Below, one piece after another: positions 9,194 through 24,100 of a stretch of 64,000 nucleotides of DNA. The stretch spans positions 254,004-318,003 of the forward strand of contig VXBA01001650.1 in the NCBI GenBank assembly GCA_013399895.1, written 5' to 3'. Under the pieces are notes generated by a model, which had not been told where the DNA came from, searched no databases, and saw only the letters and a program-made list of their open reading frames with translations. A program made the translations under genes and the position numbers. The stretch is from Serilophus lunatus. Its lineage: Eukaryota; Chordata; Aves; Passeriformes; Eurylaimidae. How positions within the stretch are numbered: position 1 is the first letter of the stretch; the number at the start of each line of letters is the position of its first letter.

Positions 9194-12100
9194 CTGTAAG
9201 AAGAAAAGTATTTTATTACAATAAATAGATGTTAATTTGGACCCCAAAAAAGCATAATCATGCTTTCCCTCCGGGTTAATATCCTATATTTTAATTAATA
9301 TCCTATATATTAGATTAATAAACAAGCAAATGATAAATTACAGTCATTTGTATTTGTTAAAAACAAGTATCAGTGAGTCAAATTGATATCCAAGGCAACT
9401 AGAAGACCAGATGACAAGGACCAGCAGAAAATAAGTATCTTAAGAAGTCACAGATGCTTTTTTCATAAGCCAACTGGAGAAATACAGTGTAGATAATGCT
9501 CCTGTGAGGCCCAACTACAGTGACAAACAATGTCCAAAGTCCCATGAGAGGAAGGCTTGAGAAACCCTGAGACTTGTCAGGCTACAAAGCAGAGGTGAAG
9601 AGGGTGAACTAATAATAGTATTCAAGTGCTTGAAGGGTTGTGACCACTGCCCTGAGGCCATGGCACACCATAACCAGATAAATTTGCAGCAAGATAATTT
9701 TGCAAAGTTTTCTTAATGCCTAACCTGAGTGCAAGGACAGCTGAGTGCTGGGGAGATTGTCCAAGGAAGCAGCAGGATTGCTGCCACTGGAGATTTTTAA
9801 GAGCAGGTTAAGTAAATATTGTCAGGAATAGCACAGGTCAAGGACCAGTTTCACCGCTGGTGTGCCAGAGTTTCTATTTCCCTTCCTCAAACAGAGGTGG
9901 AGCCTGTTCCTATTAACTCAGGAGAGGGCTCTCAGACAGAGAGTGGAAAGCAGAGGTCCCCCAGCCCCTGCTGGGCTTTGGGGTTTGCATCCCCTTCTCA
10001 CAGACACCACTCTCAGTGTGACAGGAGCTGCGTGTGCACAAGCACCAGTGACAAACCTGCCCAAACGCACCTTTCGTGCTCCTGGACTGCCTTCTGTAGG
10101 GTTCCTGGGCTAGAACACCTAAGATCTGAGGGAAATGGGGCAGAATAACCAAACACCTTAACACATGTGGGGCAAAAAGGCCTCGTTGGGTACCTGTGAT
10201 GGGTCTCAGCCTCCGTAACACCGACGACGGCCGCCTCATGTCAGCCAGGAACTTGTACAGATCCTCATCGCTCAGGCGATCCCCCTCCTGGTGGGAGGGA
10301 AGGATTGGGTCACCCAAACAACCCTCCAGAACTGCCAGAGAACAGCCTCTGTCCTCTGACATCAAAATGTGCCTTCTCAGGGCAAGGTGTTAACATTACT
10401 GTGTTAAATTACACTTCATTTCTCCATCCTTCTCCCTTCCTTTATCCCTTATTAATCATCGTGACAGCTGCAGGAACTTTTAATTGAAAGCCTTTTCTCT
10501 CCCCATCAATATTATCTTTTTCAAAACTGAAAATGGCTGTTAAGAAGATTTCCCCAAAAATATCCATTTTTTAGAAAGTGTAATAATTTGAAAGAGTATC
10601 TGTCATTCAGGTCGTGAGTCTCACTCCTTCTCCTCTGCCTTTTCCTTTGGGATGAGTCCAAATGAGCCTTGTTTTTCAGGAGAAATATTAAGAAACAGTG
10701 GGAAGTGGAAGGAGTGTGTTGTCAGACTTCTTTGTGCCACATTCTAATAGCTCAGAGTTTTGTTAATTTTGGAAACATTACAGAAAATATGACTCTGCCA
10801 CCTTCTAACTATCCCAAAGCAGAAGGTATCTGATAATAAAGGTAATAAATCACAGTATGAAAAAAAAGAAGCAAATGCAAGGAGAACAACACTGGATAGT
10901 ATTCAATTAATTATACCCAACAGGAGAAAAGGAAGATAAAAAAAATTAAATATAAAGAACCAGAAATTTAAATCTTAAGTCAACATTTGGGATTTTTAAA
11001 GGACAAATTAATAAAACAAGATGTTTGAAAGCTGTCAAGTGAAAACAACCTCAATAAAATAAATAAATATATGCTTTTGTAAATCATTGTTAACTTAGTA
11101 TCAGTTTAAACTGGTGTTTTACACCAGTTTTATTCCAATGAGGGCTGCACTGCAGGTCAGGGGAAAGGCTGCATTAGCAAGTCTGTAATGCCTTTTTTTC
11201 TTACTTTATTTTTTCATTACAGAACTTCTTATTAACTCATTCACAGACCCCTATTCCAGTCCTACTGAGAGTCATGGAAGCACAGAGCAGTGGAGTCAGG
11301 AGTCACCCTCCACTCACATGCCCTTGATGACATTTTTCCTTATCACTACTGTATTTTAGGGCAGACTTTGGATGGCTCCCCACAGTGCAAGTGGCACATA
11401 ACCAAAGCAAATCAGAAAAAAGGGGAGAAAAAAAGAGCTCAGACAACTTTGAATATACAGAACCCAAATCTTTGTATTCCAAATGATTGGGAAATCAGTC
11501 CAAAAAATATCTGGTTGGTCACTATAAAATATGGTTTTATATACAAAGGTGGGATTGAAATAAAAATGTTCCTTAACAAGATGTGGCATTAAGCAAATCT
11601 TAGAAAATGGTTTCAGCTCATTACTTTTTGCTAAGCTTAACAAAAAAATTTATTGCATTTAATCGCATTTTCCACTTCTCAGGAAAATCCCAAGCCCTGG
11701 ATAAGAAGCTGCAAAACAATGGAAAGGGACTTTGCACAAAGGCATGAAGTGAAAGGATGAGGGGGAATGGCTTTAAGCTGACTGAGGGTAGATTTAGATG
11801 GAATATTAGGAAGAAATTCTTCCCTGTAAGGGTGGGGAGGCTCTGGCACAGGTCACCCAGAGAAGCTGTGGCTGCCCCATCCCTGGAAGTGTCCAAGGCC
11901 AGGCTGGAATAACCTGGGATAGTGGGAGGTGTCCCTGCCCATGGCAAAGGGTGGAACTGGATGGGCTTTAAGGTCCCCTCCAACCCAAACCATTCCATGA
12001 CTCTGTGATAATCAATATATGAAATAACAAACCCTCTGCATGCTGTTCCAGGACCCCCTGTGATCAGGGAACATTTTACAAGCACCACAAATTAATCATT

Positions 12101-15100
12101 CAGGTCTCAAGTGGCTTCACTTGAACAAATCCCTCTGTGCAAGGAGCAACTCCTGAATTAGGCAGCTTCACACCATACCTGTTTGAAGAAGTTTGTCACT
12201 GTCAGAGTAGCTGGCCTGAAGCTGGTCAGGTTGCAAGCCTCATCCCCACTCGTGGTTCTCTCCAAGGATCGCCTCCCGACGATACTGGAATTCCGCCTCT
12301 CCGACCACGACCCTTTACGTTCTGCCAAAAATCAACAGAAAAAGGGGAAGGAATTAAAAAAGAAAGAAGGAAAGCAATAGTCCAAGAGCCTACTTTTGTT
12401 CCAGCCAGCATTTTCTCCACAGGAGGATGGGGAAAGTCTTCCATGAGGGTGACAGCAGAGGTGGTTACGCTCAGGCAATCGCACTCCGGAGGCTGTGAAG
12501 CACAGCTGACTCCTGCTCCTCTCACAGCAACCTCACCCCAGTGCCTTAGTGCTGTTACAAAAGTCTTTATCACACCGAGATTTATGAATTTTTCTTGCTC
12601 TGAAAGATGATGAAGTTGGCAGTTTTGGGGATGCTGAAGAGCAGTTTCAGATGAGCTATACGGCTCACAAAGATTAATCCACTCCTTTGGAAAATGTTCA
12701 TCAGCTTGGAACACTCAGTCTTAGAAGCTTGGTTTTAAATAATATAACAGATGGTTTGCTTGTAAAATCCTTGAAAGATAAATCCATTTGTTATCACGGA
12801 CTTTCCTGTTTTAGTTCAACCATGACCCCAGACTATCAGAAAGGAAAGCAATAGAAGAAGCAACAGCAGCTACAGGGAATGAATCAAGACTTCAGTAAAC
12901 TCTAGACTTGCCCACGTTCCCTAAAGCAGATGCCAGGGACTGTACCTCCTGTGCCAACTTCAACTTCTGTGGAATCTCTTTCCAAGCTCCCAGCACTGCT
13001 CACAATGTTCATCAGGTGAATGGCTGTCCAGGCAAAAGGCATCCGATACTTGCCCAGTCTCTGGCAGAACTGTTCTGCCTGGCCTTTCAGTTTTTCCAAC
13101 TTTTCCTTGTTCTGTGAAGAGAATATTCAAGAGGTTAAAAGGAGAGGAACAGGACCACAGGTCCATTGAGCAAAATCAGTGAGGAATGATGGTGTTTCTT
13201 CTGACTCCCCAGGATTGTTTCAACAGCACCTTCTAGAGGAGGATCATCAAGTGTGAAAACGTAACTTCTGCTTCCCAAAACTGCCCTCAGCCACCAGAGA
13301 CAGGACGAGTCAGAGAAGCTACTTCATGTTCTTAACCCTCCTGAACAGCCTGTCAAATCCCACTGAGCTCATCTGCCCACTGCTTGTTCAAAAAAACCTG
13401 AATTTTCCTCTGTGAGGTCTGAAGTGACCTTTACTAATGTGACTTTATGCAGCAGGTGCTCAGATCTTCTGCACTTGCATGGAAAACTCAAAACATTCCT
13501 CACATGAGCAGTACCATACTCATTTTGTTGAGGAAAAAAGGGAATAAAAGAGGATTTTCCCACCATTCCACATATTAAAGAGCAGTTTTTTGCTCTAGAA
13601 AGGTTGTTACCTTTAAAAACACCCCGGAGAGGGGCTGGGTAGCAACAGAGAGAGCTCTGATGCTCCAGCTCACGACATGTTTATCCACCCTGCTGGGAAG
13701 GAGATGTTGAAAACCACCTTTTCACCTATGTTCCCAAGCATCCTGCAAATCCAATTCCAAAATTTCACTTAGGCACACTGACATGACAGGAAATGTAGTT
13801 TTTTTACTTTTGTTACCTGAGGTGAAAAATAGTTATTTTTCATATTGTGGTGCAGTGACATAAAAGAGAGAGATAGTCAAAAAATGTTAATTTCTTCACC
13901 TAAAATGTATCAGAACTTTAGAAAGCAAATATTTTACTAAGAGTTTTATTAAAGCACAGTGGAAAGGCTCTGACCACAAGAAGGGCTGGAACCTTTGGTT
14001 TGCCCTTCACCCAGCCCTGACTATTACCCTTTAATCTTCACTTGGCTCAACACAACTGCACATGAAATTAGGGATCATTTTGGAGACTCCTTAATAATCA
14101 TTCCAGAGCAAGGCAGATGTGATGGGGTTAAACTGCAGAAACAGTGGATAAGTTGAAATTTTACAGCAAATTCCCATCCAAGGCTGCCTTGACTTGACCC
14201 AGAGCTGATCCTTTGGGATAGGGAATCACAGATGACTGAGCTTGATGGGAATCACACACCTCCCCTGCCAGCTACAAAAACTGGTGACCTTTAACTACTC
14301 CACCCCAATAAGGCAGCAAGATCCAAAGATCTTTGACTCCTTTTTGGCCTTTAGAATGAGATTAGATTCTTAATTAAAAATGGATCCTTTTAAGGACAGG
14401 AACAGTATCAATGGCTGTTAAGTCCAAGGTAAAAGAAAATAGGTTCAATTTTAATAATGAAAAACTTAAAGTGCTTGTAGCAAATTTAATCAAAACAGTT
14501 CTTACCTTTGCTGCATCAGATTCTTTAAAAATCATATAAGGCTCTGCACACTCCCCAATATCTCCCTGCTGTAAAACTTTTTCCAGCTGAGAAGGGAAAA
14601 TAAACCATTATAAGGACATGTATCTAGCAAGGACTGTTAAATTAAACAAACACTGGGATGCAAAACCAGTCTTTCACAAGAGCTACAGCTTGATTTCCCT
14701 TTTTGAGTCAGGGAACAAGCACTGCACTCAAGTTGTTAAAACCATTAAGTTCCCAGATTTCCAGCTATAATCAAATCATGAGTGTAAAATATAGGTTCAA
14801 AGGGAACATCTACCACTTTGCCTGGATTAGAGCTGCTCTAGAGCCACTTTTGGCTCATTTTTAAGGTCTCAAAGACAGTTTACACTGTCTTCAGCATCCT
14901 CACTTCGAGATTTCTGTTCTTATTTGTGTTCTCCATTAAGGCCCTACTGCAGCAGCACAGAGAAATGCACCCAGGAGAACAAGGACTATCTTAAATCAGA
15001 TAAAAATATCAAATAATGAAACTAAAAAAATTAATCAAGCAAATCAAATAATCAAATAATTAAAGTTAGCGACAGAATTGATGTTTGCTGCTCAAGTCTC

Positions 15101-18100
15101 TAAGTATCAAAGTATTTAATATCTAATTTCTGCTGGAAGTATCTCCCCTATCAAATGCCTAAAGACTGTTTTCAGTTGACTAAAAAGTGATTTCCCAGTA
15201 AGACCCACATGAAAATTCACCCAATGAGGCACATGATGCATCTGTCTTATTTATCCCTGATTATATCCTTTCCATCTTCAAATCAAAAAACCACTTAAGG
15301 CACCAGCTCCTCTTGGATCACTGGCTTTACAGGTACTAACACATGGTCACAAGATCTCTTGGCCATATTCTCATAAATATGGGATTCTCTCTCCCTCATA
15401 TCTTCCAAAAACCAGGAGTGATTCTTCCCTGGGAGGGTGGGGAGGCCCTGGCACAGGTTGGGCAGAGAAGCTGTGGCTGCCCCATCCCTGGAAGTGCCCA
15501 AGGAGCAACTTGGGACAGTGGGAGGTGTCCCTGCCCATGGCAGGGGATGGAATGAGATGATCTTTAAGGTCCCTTCCAACCCAAACCACCTTGGGATTCT
15601 GTGACTCTCTGAATATCTGTGCAGAGGCAGAACATGATTTTTAGAAGGAATTCAGAGAATTGCACCAAAAATTGGAGATGAGAATATGCTCCAACACCAC
15701 TGAAAGCCTTCCTCTCACCTGGGACTGTTTCTGTCATGCTACAAAGCCTTAATTCATTTTCAAAAGCTCATTCCTTGTGTAAGAAGCAGTTCCTCATGAG
15801 CCTGCACACTGCCTTTGAAATGAGAGCAGGTACTGAACTCCCCTTCTGACAACAGGATGATTTTTATACAGAGACCAGCCAAAAATCCTGCCTCAAATGC
15901 CAATCTGAACGAGTAACATTTGTGCACTCACTGAATCAGATAAAAGAGGAGAGAATAACTTTTATCTCTGTATACTTTATTCCAGGAGTGACCAATGTTG
16001 CATTTTATTTCAGTTATGGATCTCACTCCCTTAGCAATTTCAAATCTTAAATACATCTGAAAATCTGGCTTAAGGACATGTATCTTTTTTGAAATGAGAA
16101 TCAGACCAATACATACTTTTAAATCACTAATTTATCTATCATCTTAAAGTGTCAGCATACTGCTTCACAGGAAAACCAAGGTCAAGCCCCAGAAAGCTGA
16201 TTTATATCATCAAGAAACCTTTGTGTTCTTTCCAGTTCCAATGCACATCTACCCTGAACTTCTTCTGTTACAAGGGAACCCAAGTGAGAATATTTGAAAT
16301 GAAGCAGAGCTCTGTGGTGCCTCTGTTTTCACTTTTGAGAGCAGAACCCTGCTCTCCAAATGTAAGTAAGTAAGTCCATTAGTCAGCCAGACTCGTTTCT
16401 AGTTTATTCTAAATAAAAAACAAGAGAAAATAATGATTTCAATTTCTCTGACACTTCTTACCTTTATTACCAGAAAGACATCTTGAGAAGGGTAAGTGAT
16501 AGAAAAGATGGCAGATCTGGCCAGGGTGGAGATAGCAGCAGGGGGGACATGAGGCCGAAGCATTCCCTTCATTTGTTCAGAGTTTAAATCAAAGTAGAAA
16601 TTCTCTGAAATCTAAGGGAGAAATTGAGGTCCTTCAACCATTAGTTACACTTTTTTTTTTTTGTGAATTCTTCATGAACACAACAGGTTTTAAAACACAT
16701 GTTACAAACTCCTTTCATCCCATGAATAAAAAAAAAATCCACTTTCATTAAGAAATCAAGGCAGGAAATAATGCAATGGAGGAAAGAAAACAACTATATA
16801 AATAAAAACATTTTCTCCAGCTCCTGTAAGGGATATTGTTCCACCCTAAGATTGGGGATTACCATTGTTATCTGAATTGAAAATACCAAAACAGCAAAAT
16901 AGAAAAAGAAAGAAAACCCATCTTGAAAGGCAGGCAGTGAGTTTTTTACATTGAAAACCAAATCCTCTCTGCATCAAAGCTTCAAAGCCAAAAAGGATGT
17001 GAGCTGGTTATCAACACCAGAGGTCACTAAAGAACTTACTACTTAGAACACAAAAAAAAGGAGTAATGAGATGATAAAATTGGCTTATGAAATGTGATTT
17101 AAATATTAAACAAAGTTCACATAATATTCCACATACTCTCATCTACATAACTTAAATCTCAATGCATTAAATTCAGGTCTTAAAGAGATAAATGTCAAAA
17201 TGCATATTTTTAACATTTTTCTCTCCACTACTGCTAATATCTTGAATAAGGGAAACTAAGAGACTCTTCAAATATTAAATACAGAACATAAATACCTGAA
17301 TAAATGTACTTTGCATTTCCTGTAGCTTAGACCTAAGTTTTGTTTTGATTTTAGCAATTTTAGCATGTTTGACTTTCTTGTGCATTATTAAAGTGTTACT
17401 TGGACCCACATCATGGTGAATCACAAAAAAGAGATTAAGAAAGTCATAAAAACTTAATTTAAATAAAAAGTTTCAGTTACCTGAGTTCCCTTTGGGGAAG
17501 AGACTTTTGAAAGCCAAAATTGGACTCTATATATACATATTCTGATTTCAGGCACTCACAGATAATATTTTTAGAAAAGTGGTTATATTTAACTGCTTTA
17601 CTAAGCAGAAGAACACACAAGATGGTTCATGAAATGCCTTCATCATTCTTCCAAGCACCAGCATGTCACTGGGTTTGTTTCCAGAATTAATTCCTCCCTG
17701 TTTGCCTTTAATACAGGTTTGTAAAGTTTCAGTGGCAACATCATCATTCAAGTAATTAAAAAAACCTACCTTTTTCTTTTCTTTAACATCATACAAAGCC
17801 AAACTTGCAAAAATGGGCTCAATTTCTATTTCAAATCTTGAAAGAAAGAAACACAGAATCAGTTGCCTTGCATTTTGTAACAGAGAACAACCAACCCTGT
17901 CCCCAGATCCTTCCTGGGTGATGGTGACTGAGATGTCAGAACAGCTGGTGCTCCCTGGACCTTCCAAAAGCCATTTTAACTCATTGAAAGCCAAGCAAAG
18001 CCACCTAACAGGTTCCTTAGAGGGAGAGGAATTATTACTTGGGATACCTGGACCATTTATCTCCTCTGATTCCCTGGAGAAGCTGCTCCATGTGCTCAGG

Positions 18101-21100
18101 TATTGTGGTGACCTGTTGACAAGGCCCAATGGTCAACTGGCTCCTGCCTCTGGACAGCCAGAGACAGGTATTTTGGCAATTTTCAACATCAAACTCTTGC
18201 TAGAAAATACCAACATCTCAAAAACTCCCTCAGAAAGGTGCCAGCTTTTTTTTTTTTTTGGTATAACTGTTATCCAGTATTTATATGAATTCAAACACTT
18301 CCCATGAGAACACTGACCTACCAAGTACAGCTGAACTTAGTGTTGGATCACCTGGGGATCTCCTGTCCCCACAAAATTAATGTCCAATCCCCACTGGGAT
18401 CCCACACACACCCAAGCCTTGCACAGACCTCCCAGATATTCAGCCTGGAACTCGTTCTTCCAACAGGGAGAACAACACACAGCCCTGCATCAAAGGGGTG
18501 TTTTCTCTAATTTCACAACAAAGGTGAGATTAACCTCAAAACGACCCAGCTTAGGTCATCTCAGCCTTCTCCCTAGGGAAAATGTACTTGTTTTTGTGCT
18601 GCTGAGGTGGCACAATTCTGGATGTTTGGATTACACCTGGGAGCACAGGTTCAGAGATTGCTGTGCTACACAAACAAGCAGGTACTTGGGTAGGTCTGCC
18701 ATAAATTTACAGTCAGCAAGAGATGCTTAAATAGCAGAAACATTAATTTCCAGCACCTAACTTATGCCAAAGATACCATCCTTTGGAGAGGAAGCTCCAC
18801 TGCCACTGCATATTATGTTGTTCCAGTTCATAAAAGGCTGCAGAATCAGTTCATCTCTATGGCTATATTAGGTCCTGGAGTACTGTGTGAGCAGGAGATA
18901 TGTCCCACACATATATCTCAGTTATGAGCAGCAATGTAGGCTAACTGGAGCTCTCTAATAAGAAGGGTTGACCTAACTGAGGACACAGAAGATGAATACA
19001 GCAGTGTGGAAAATCAGTTTTGTACTTTATTTCTCCAAGGGAATAACAGTAAAATTTTACCTTGTGTTATTAGAGAAGAGTTATAGGCAATGAACCAGCT
19101 GCAGGTAACCCTATATTCAGGAGCTCCACTTCATTAAACTTGTTTAACAGGTTTCTATTCCTCCAGTTAATGCTTACTAAGTATATAAAGTCTTCACTCT
19201 TAAAGGGACACAGTCAAGGTTGTTGAGCCTAAACTTTGGTTGTTTTATGTCTTAAGGCTTAAGCATTTTTAATCTTTGTCTTTTTTGTTTTCCCCCCTTA
19301 AATTTCCTTGTCAGGGAGCTGAACACCAGTGACTGGCCAATCACAGGGCCCTGAATGAGTGTGGTGAAGCCCAGTGACATGGAACACAGGCAGAGCTGGA
19401 AAGCATCATGGAGAAAAGCCAAGGAAGATGAACGTTTTCTCTGTCACTCCAATATGAAGAAAGTCTTGAAGATAGAACTGTCTGATGCACAAAACTGTGT
19501 AAGTCAACCTTGACCAAATTAACCTTTAAGCCTATGACCAAACAAACACCCCTTCCCAGGTAATAAACAAGGCAATGGAGTTTTCCAGATGAACATGGAT
19601 ACAACAGCAGATTTAAATCCCCAATTTCTGCAATGCAGCTCCCTCATGGAGTGGTACTTACTTAAGAGACAAACACTTCACCAGGAGTCTTTGGCCAAAG
19701 TGTTCTTTGGGTACTTCAGGGACACTAAGTCGTTCTATAGGCTCCTCCTGAAATTAGAGAGGTGACACTTGTACAACCACCAACACCATTACAAAGCAAA
19801 CAGATGCATCACTTTGCTCTTCTGAGACATGAGAAGCAATTTAATTCGAGGCTTCCCAGCATGTTGCATTCATCAGCAGCCATAAATATGCTAAATTAAA
19901 TCCTTTTCATGTTCTTACATTACTGGGGATTGCACAACCATAAGGGAAAACCAATCTTCAGAAAGTAGTATCTATGGCAAGAGCACTTGCTAAAAAACAC
20001 AAGACCCACAAAATAGCTGCAGTTCTCATGGATATTAAACATAGGTCATCTTAAATCCCTTAACTCCCTGTCAGACCAACAGCTTTCACATTCCCTACAA
20101 CCTTCACTTCTGCAGTTTCATCCCACACATCTATAAAAATACCTCATCAGGTGCTGGATGTAGTGCAAAAAGCTCCTTGTGCCTACTGGACTTCCTCTGG
20201 TCCTCGTTGTGGTGGTCAATCTCCTCGTTTGGGGTTCGGTCCAGTAAGTTTGGGAGAAGGGCATCTGGAAGGGAGTTCTTCAGATCAAAAATGCTGCAGG
20301 CCCAGCTGCCCCGGGGAGTGTCGTCAATCGACATTGAGCGTCGCTTAAGGTCGTCCTGAGAGCCAACAAATTAAAGCAACTTATAATGGGAAAAGGAGCT
20401 GCACTTTTAAAACAGGACTATAAATTAGGTTTTATGCAGCGAGGTTTTAAAGGCATATTACTTGTTCATCCTGGTAGCTGTTGGCATCCGGAGCTTCATC
20501 AGACTCAAAGATCTGTTTGGGGAGCCCCTTCTGCCTCTCCTTCTGTTTGTCTAAGGTGTTGGGATTGAATCCAGTTCCCAGCTTGTGGTATCTGAAAACA
20601 AAGCATTTCCAACACATTCTTAGCAGCCCAACCCCAGAAGCAGAATCACAGAACAAACCCAGTATTATCAGTGTGGGTCCTCTCAAGGCATAAGCTGCTC
20701 TCTGCAAACACTATTTCCAGTAAGCCTACACTGGAGCTGGCTCAGAATCCAACAACCAGTATTCCAGTGCTACAATGTGACTCTGTTCATCTGTAAAGCA
20801 ACCCTGGGTGATGTCAAAAGAAGGATTATCAATGGCCAATTAAAGTCATCATAAAATGTGCTATTGTGATGCCAAGAGTAAAACAGGCCAAGAACACGAG
20901 GACTGAAGGCCAGTGCTTCTGCTGGGGCAAGAACTGGCAATATTGGTAACCTGAAACCCAAAACATCAGATCAGGCAAGTCCTGAGCACCTCTGGAGTAC
21001 AGGGAACTTTCCAACCCCAAATAAAACATCTCACAACATCTTTGTAAGGAAAGTGGATCCTTCAGAGCTTTCCAAGGTATAAGAGCCCTTGCTGGTAAAC

Positions 21101-24100
21101 AGTCTGTCTGCTGCTGCTGACAAGACCAGACCTCTTTGACTAACAAACTTTTGGGTTCCCAATTGCACTGTGTCTGTATTTATACACTCACACAGGGATA
21201 GAGCCACAGGCACCTTACAAAATTCATTGTAAGTCAGTTCCCAAAGCAGAGCTGGGGTCACATCTAGAATTAATTGTTTTTACCAGGCCTTGTTACTAAA
21301 TTTACCACAGAAGGATGCACAGAGGTGTGAAAACCATGGATGTGCTAGCAGTGAATAACAGAAGGGAGGAGAAAAAGGAGGAATGCATTTTCCTTCCTAG
21401 GCTGTAATTCCTGAGAGCTGAACAACAGGATCTGTATAAGCCTCACCTGGATGTCTGCATTTCCATCACACCTCCATCAAAAGTATAAATCCATTCTAAA
21501 TCACACCTGATTTCCTCAGTCAAATACAAATAAGACATATAAAAATTATGCCATAAGATTGAAATAAGAATATGCTATTATTTTTTCAGATCAGTAAAGA
21601 GAACTTATTTACCTTTTCCAATATCATTAAAGGATTTACTGAATGGGTGGATTTGCCTGCCCCAAAAACATGTGGGTTACAAAGAATTGTAGGCAGAGAT
21701 TGACATATAGATTATTTCCCCTGGGGTAGGGGAGAGAAGGATGGAATGTCACAAGTCATGTTCTTCTAAAGCCAGAAGAGCTGGATTTCGTGCCCCCAGA
21801 GCCAGCCAAAGCACTTGGAACCATCCAATGGGATGATTTAGAGGAAACTGTTGGCATCCTTGCTGGAAAAACAACTCAGTCCTTCCCAGACAGGCTTCTG
21901 GGTTCTTCCCCTGCTCCAGCAGCAACTGTTCTTTTTCTACCCAGTCCATTTGCCATGATTTTACCAAAGCAAAAACTGCTGTGGATGTTTATGGAGTTGC
22001 CTTTCCTCCTCTGAAGGGGCCAGACAATCTTTGCCTGGAGTTCAACCATCACTCATCACACCTTCAACCCTCGAGGTCTTCAGCTTCATCCCCTCCCTGA
22101 CACAGAGCACAACTGCAGGGGGACAAAAAGCCTCCAACTAAACCTCCTCAGTGCAGGAATCACAGCCAGGAATTCCAGGCACGAGCAGAAGCTGCTGTGA
22201 AACCAAAAGTGGGTGGCTGGGTGGGTCACACTGTCCAGGCCTGTGGTGTATTCCAGACTGCAGGGAGTTAACAAAGCATCTCCCTCCTTCCTGGGGTGGG
22301 TTGTTTTTTTTTTTTTTGGTATGAGATTACAAAACATGTTTTTATTAGGTCACGTTAGCAGTGCAAAGCATATCTTCAGCATCCCCTCAAGTGGTTCTCA
22401 GGACAACATTAAACCAGTGAATTGTGGCAACTGCCACAAGGGCAGAGCTGTAGCTGCAGTGGAGTCATTTGCAGGTGATACACATCACATGGATCACTCC
22501 CTCCTTGACAGCAGCTCTTGAAGTCATCAGACTTCCACTCATCCCAGAGTCCCCGTTCCAAGGAAAGCCACTCAGAAACCCTCCTGCTAATTTGCATGAA
22601 ATAATCACTGAGCTCATTAAGTAAATGTTGTGATGGTTCAAATATTAACGATTATTTGTTTAAACTAAGTACATTTCCAAAGCCTCTTTGGGAACCAGTG
22701 AAAGCTGCAGAGGGCACCTTATCCATTAGATGGTTGTGACTGCCCATCATCGCAAAATTAATGCAACTTCTCTCTAAAAAGAGCTGAAAACAGATGGAAC
22801 AAAGGAAAAAAAAAAACCTGAAAGTGATTTTACTTGTTCACATTCCCTAATTTCTCTGCCATTGTAAAGGAGCAACTGTAGACTAAAATGGCCTACATTT
22901 TCCAAAACCCCCCAAGGGCTTTTGACCCTGGAGATCCAATTTTCCAAACACAAAGCATCGTTTCAGCTAAACACAAAGCCCCAGTTCAGCTGAGCAGGGC
23001 AACTAAAACCCAGGGCACATGGAATCAGTAGCCAGGCCAGTAATTTTGGAGCCTCCTCACAGCAGCTACCCAACCTGCAAAGATTTAAATGTGAAATGAA
23101 GCTGACAAACACCACGGGGGAGACTCACTTTCTGTTCACAATCGCCCAGTCTTCCGTGTAACTCCTGACACAGTCCCTCACATGAGGGTCCATCTCACTG
23201 TTAGAAGAATAAAAAACAAAAATCAGAGTTTATAATGACTTGCCCTTAGGTTTGTATTTAATCTTCCAGGCATTTTCAGCCCTGCAGACACTCAAGTTAA
23301 TTGCAGAGCAATTAATTGGCTGGAGGAATGAACTCCTACCTCTCCTCGGGCACGGCCGACACGAGTGTCCGGCACTCCCGGGGGGTGTACACCACCTCGA
23401 TGTCATCGGGGGGAAACTCCAGCAGGTCCCTCAGGGGTCCAGACTCCACGGCCAGGGGGTGGGTGATGAGATAGTCCTCCAGGTCCACGGGGTCCACGGC
23501 TTCCGTGAGCGGCACCTGGGGACAGACAACCAAGGGAAGGGTCTGCAATCAGGGCGAAGGAAGAAAGAAAAATCACAGGGGCATCTTCCACTCTGCTTTT
23601 CAAACCAGCTCTTCTGCCTTGTTGAGGAATTTGGTGATTAACCCCAGTGGTGTTAAGCTCAGCTAACACACCTCACAAAACTGTCTTTCGTGTCTTATCT
23701 TTTATCTGATATTCCTCTGTGTTGGTTTTTTTTCTGGCGCACAAACATCGTCACCTCAAAACCAAAAATAAAACCAAAAAAGGTTGCACCTGCTTTCAAG
23801 AAATTCAACCAACTTAGCACTTCATTTCCCACGTGCAGGACCCTGGATTTGTTGTGACCGTGCTCTGATCACAAAGGGAACCCTGATCCAAGATGCAGGA
23901 ACGCTTTGTCCCTCAGGCACAGCCACCAGCCAGGAATCCAGAGCAACTCCTGGTTTACCAGGAACTCAGGCAGCCACAGAACTATAAAGACTAACATTAT
24001 TTTGAATTAAACCACTTCTCTGGGGAACACAAAACACAGTGTTCATTTAGCACAGGTACAAGTCAAACCACCTCTTCTCCCTGATATTAGAGCTATCAGA

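Larger units (their letters stand above)
10288..12178 (-). other. DOCK7 intron 12
   Basis: AT-rich intron of about 1.9 kb holding a perfect small hairpin at 11108-11130 and a CR1 tail at about 11735-12010. Confidence 0.8.

Noticed and set aside
17813..18307. 164-codon plus-strand frame overlapping DOCK7 exon 8
   Set aside because: It is antisense and intronic, with no family resemblance.
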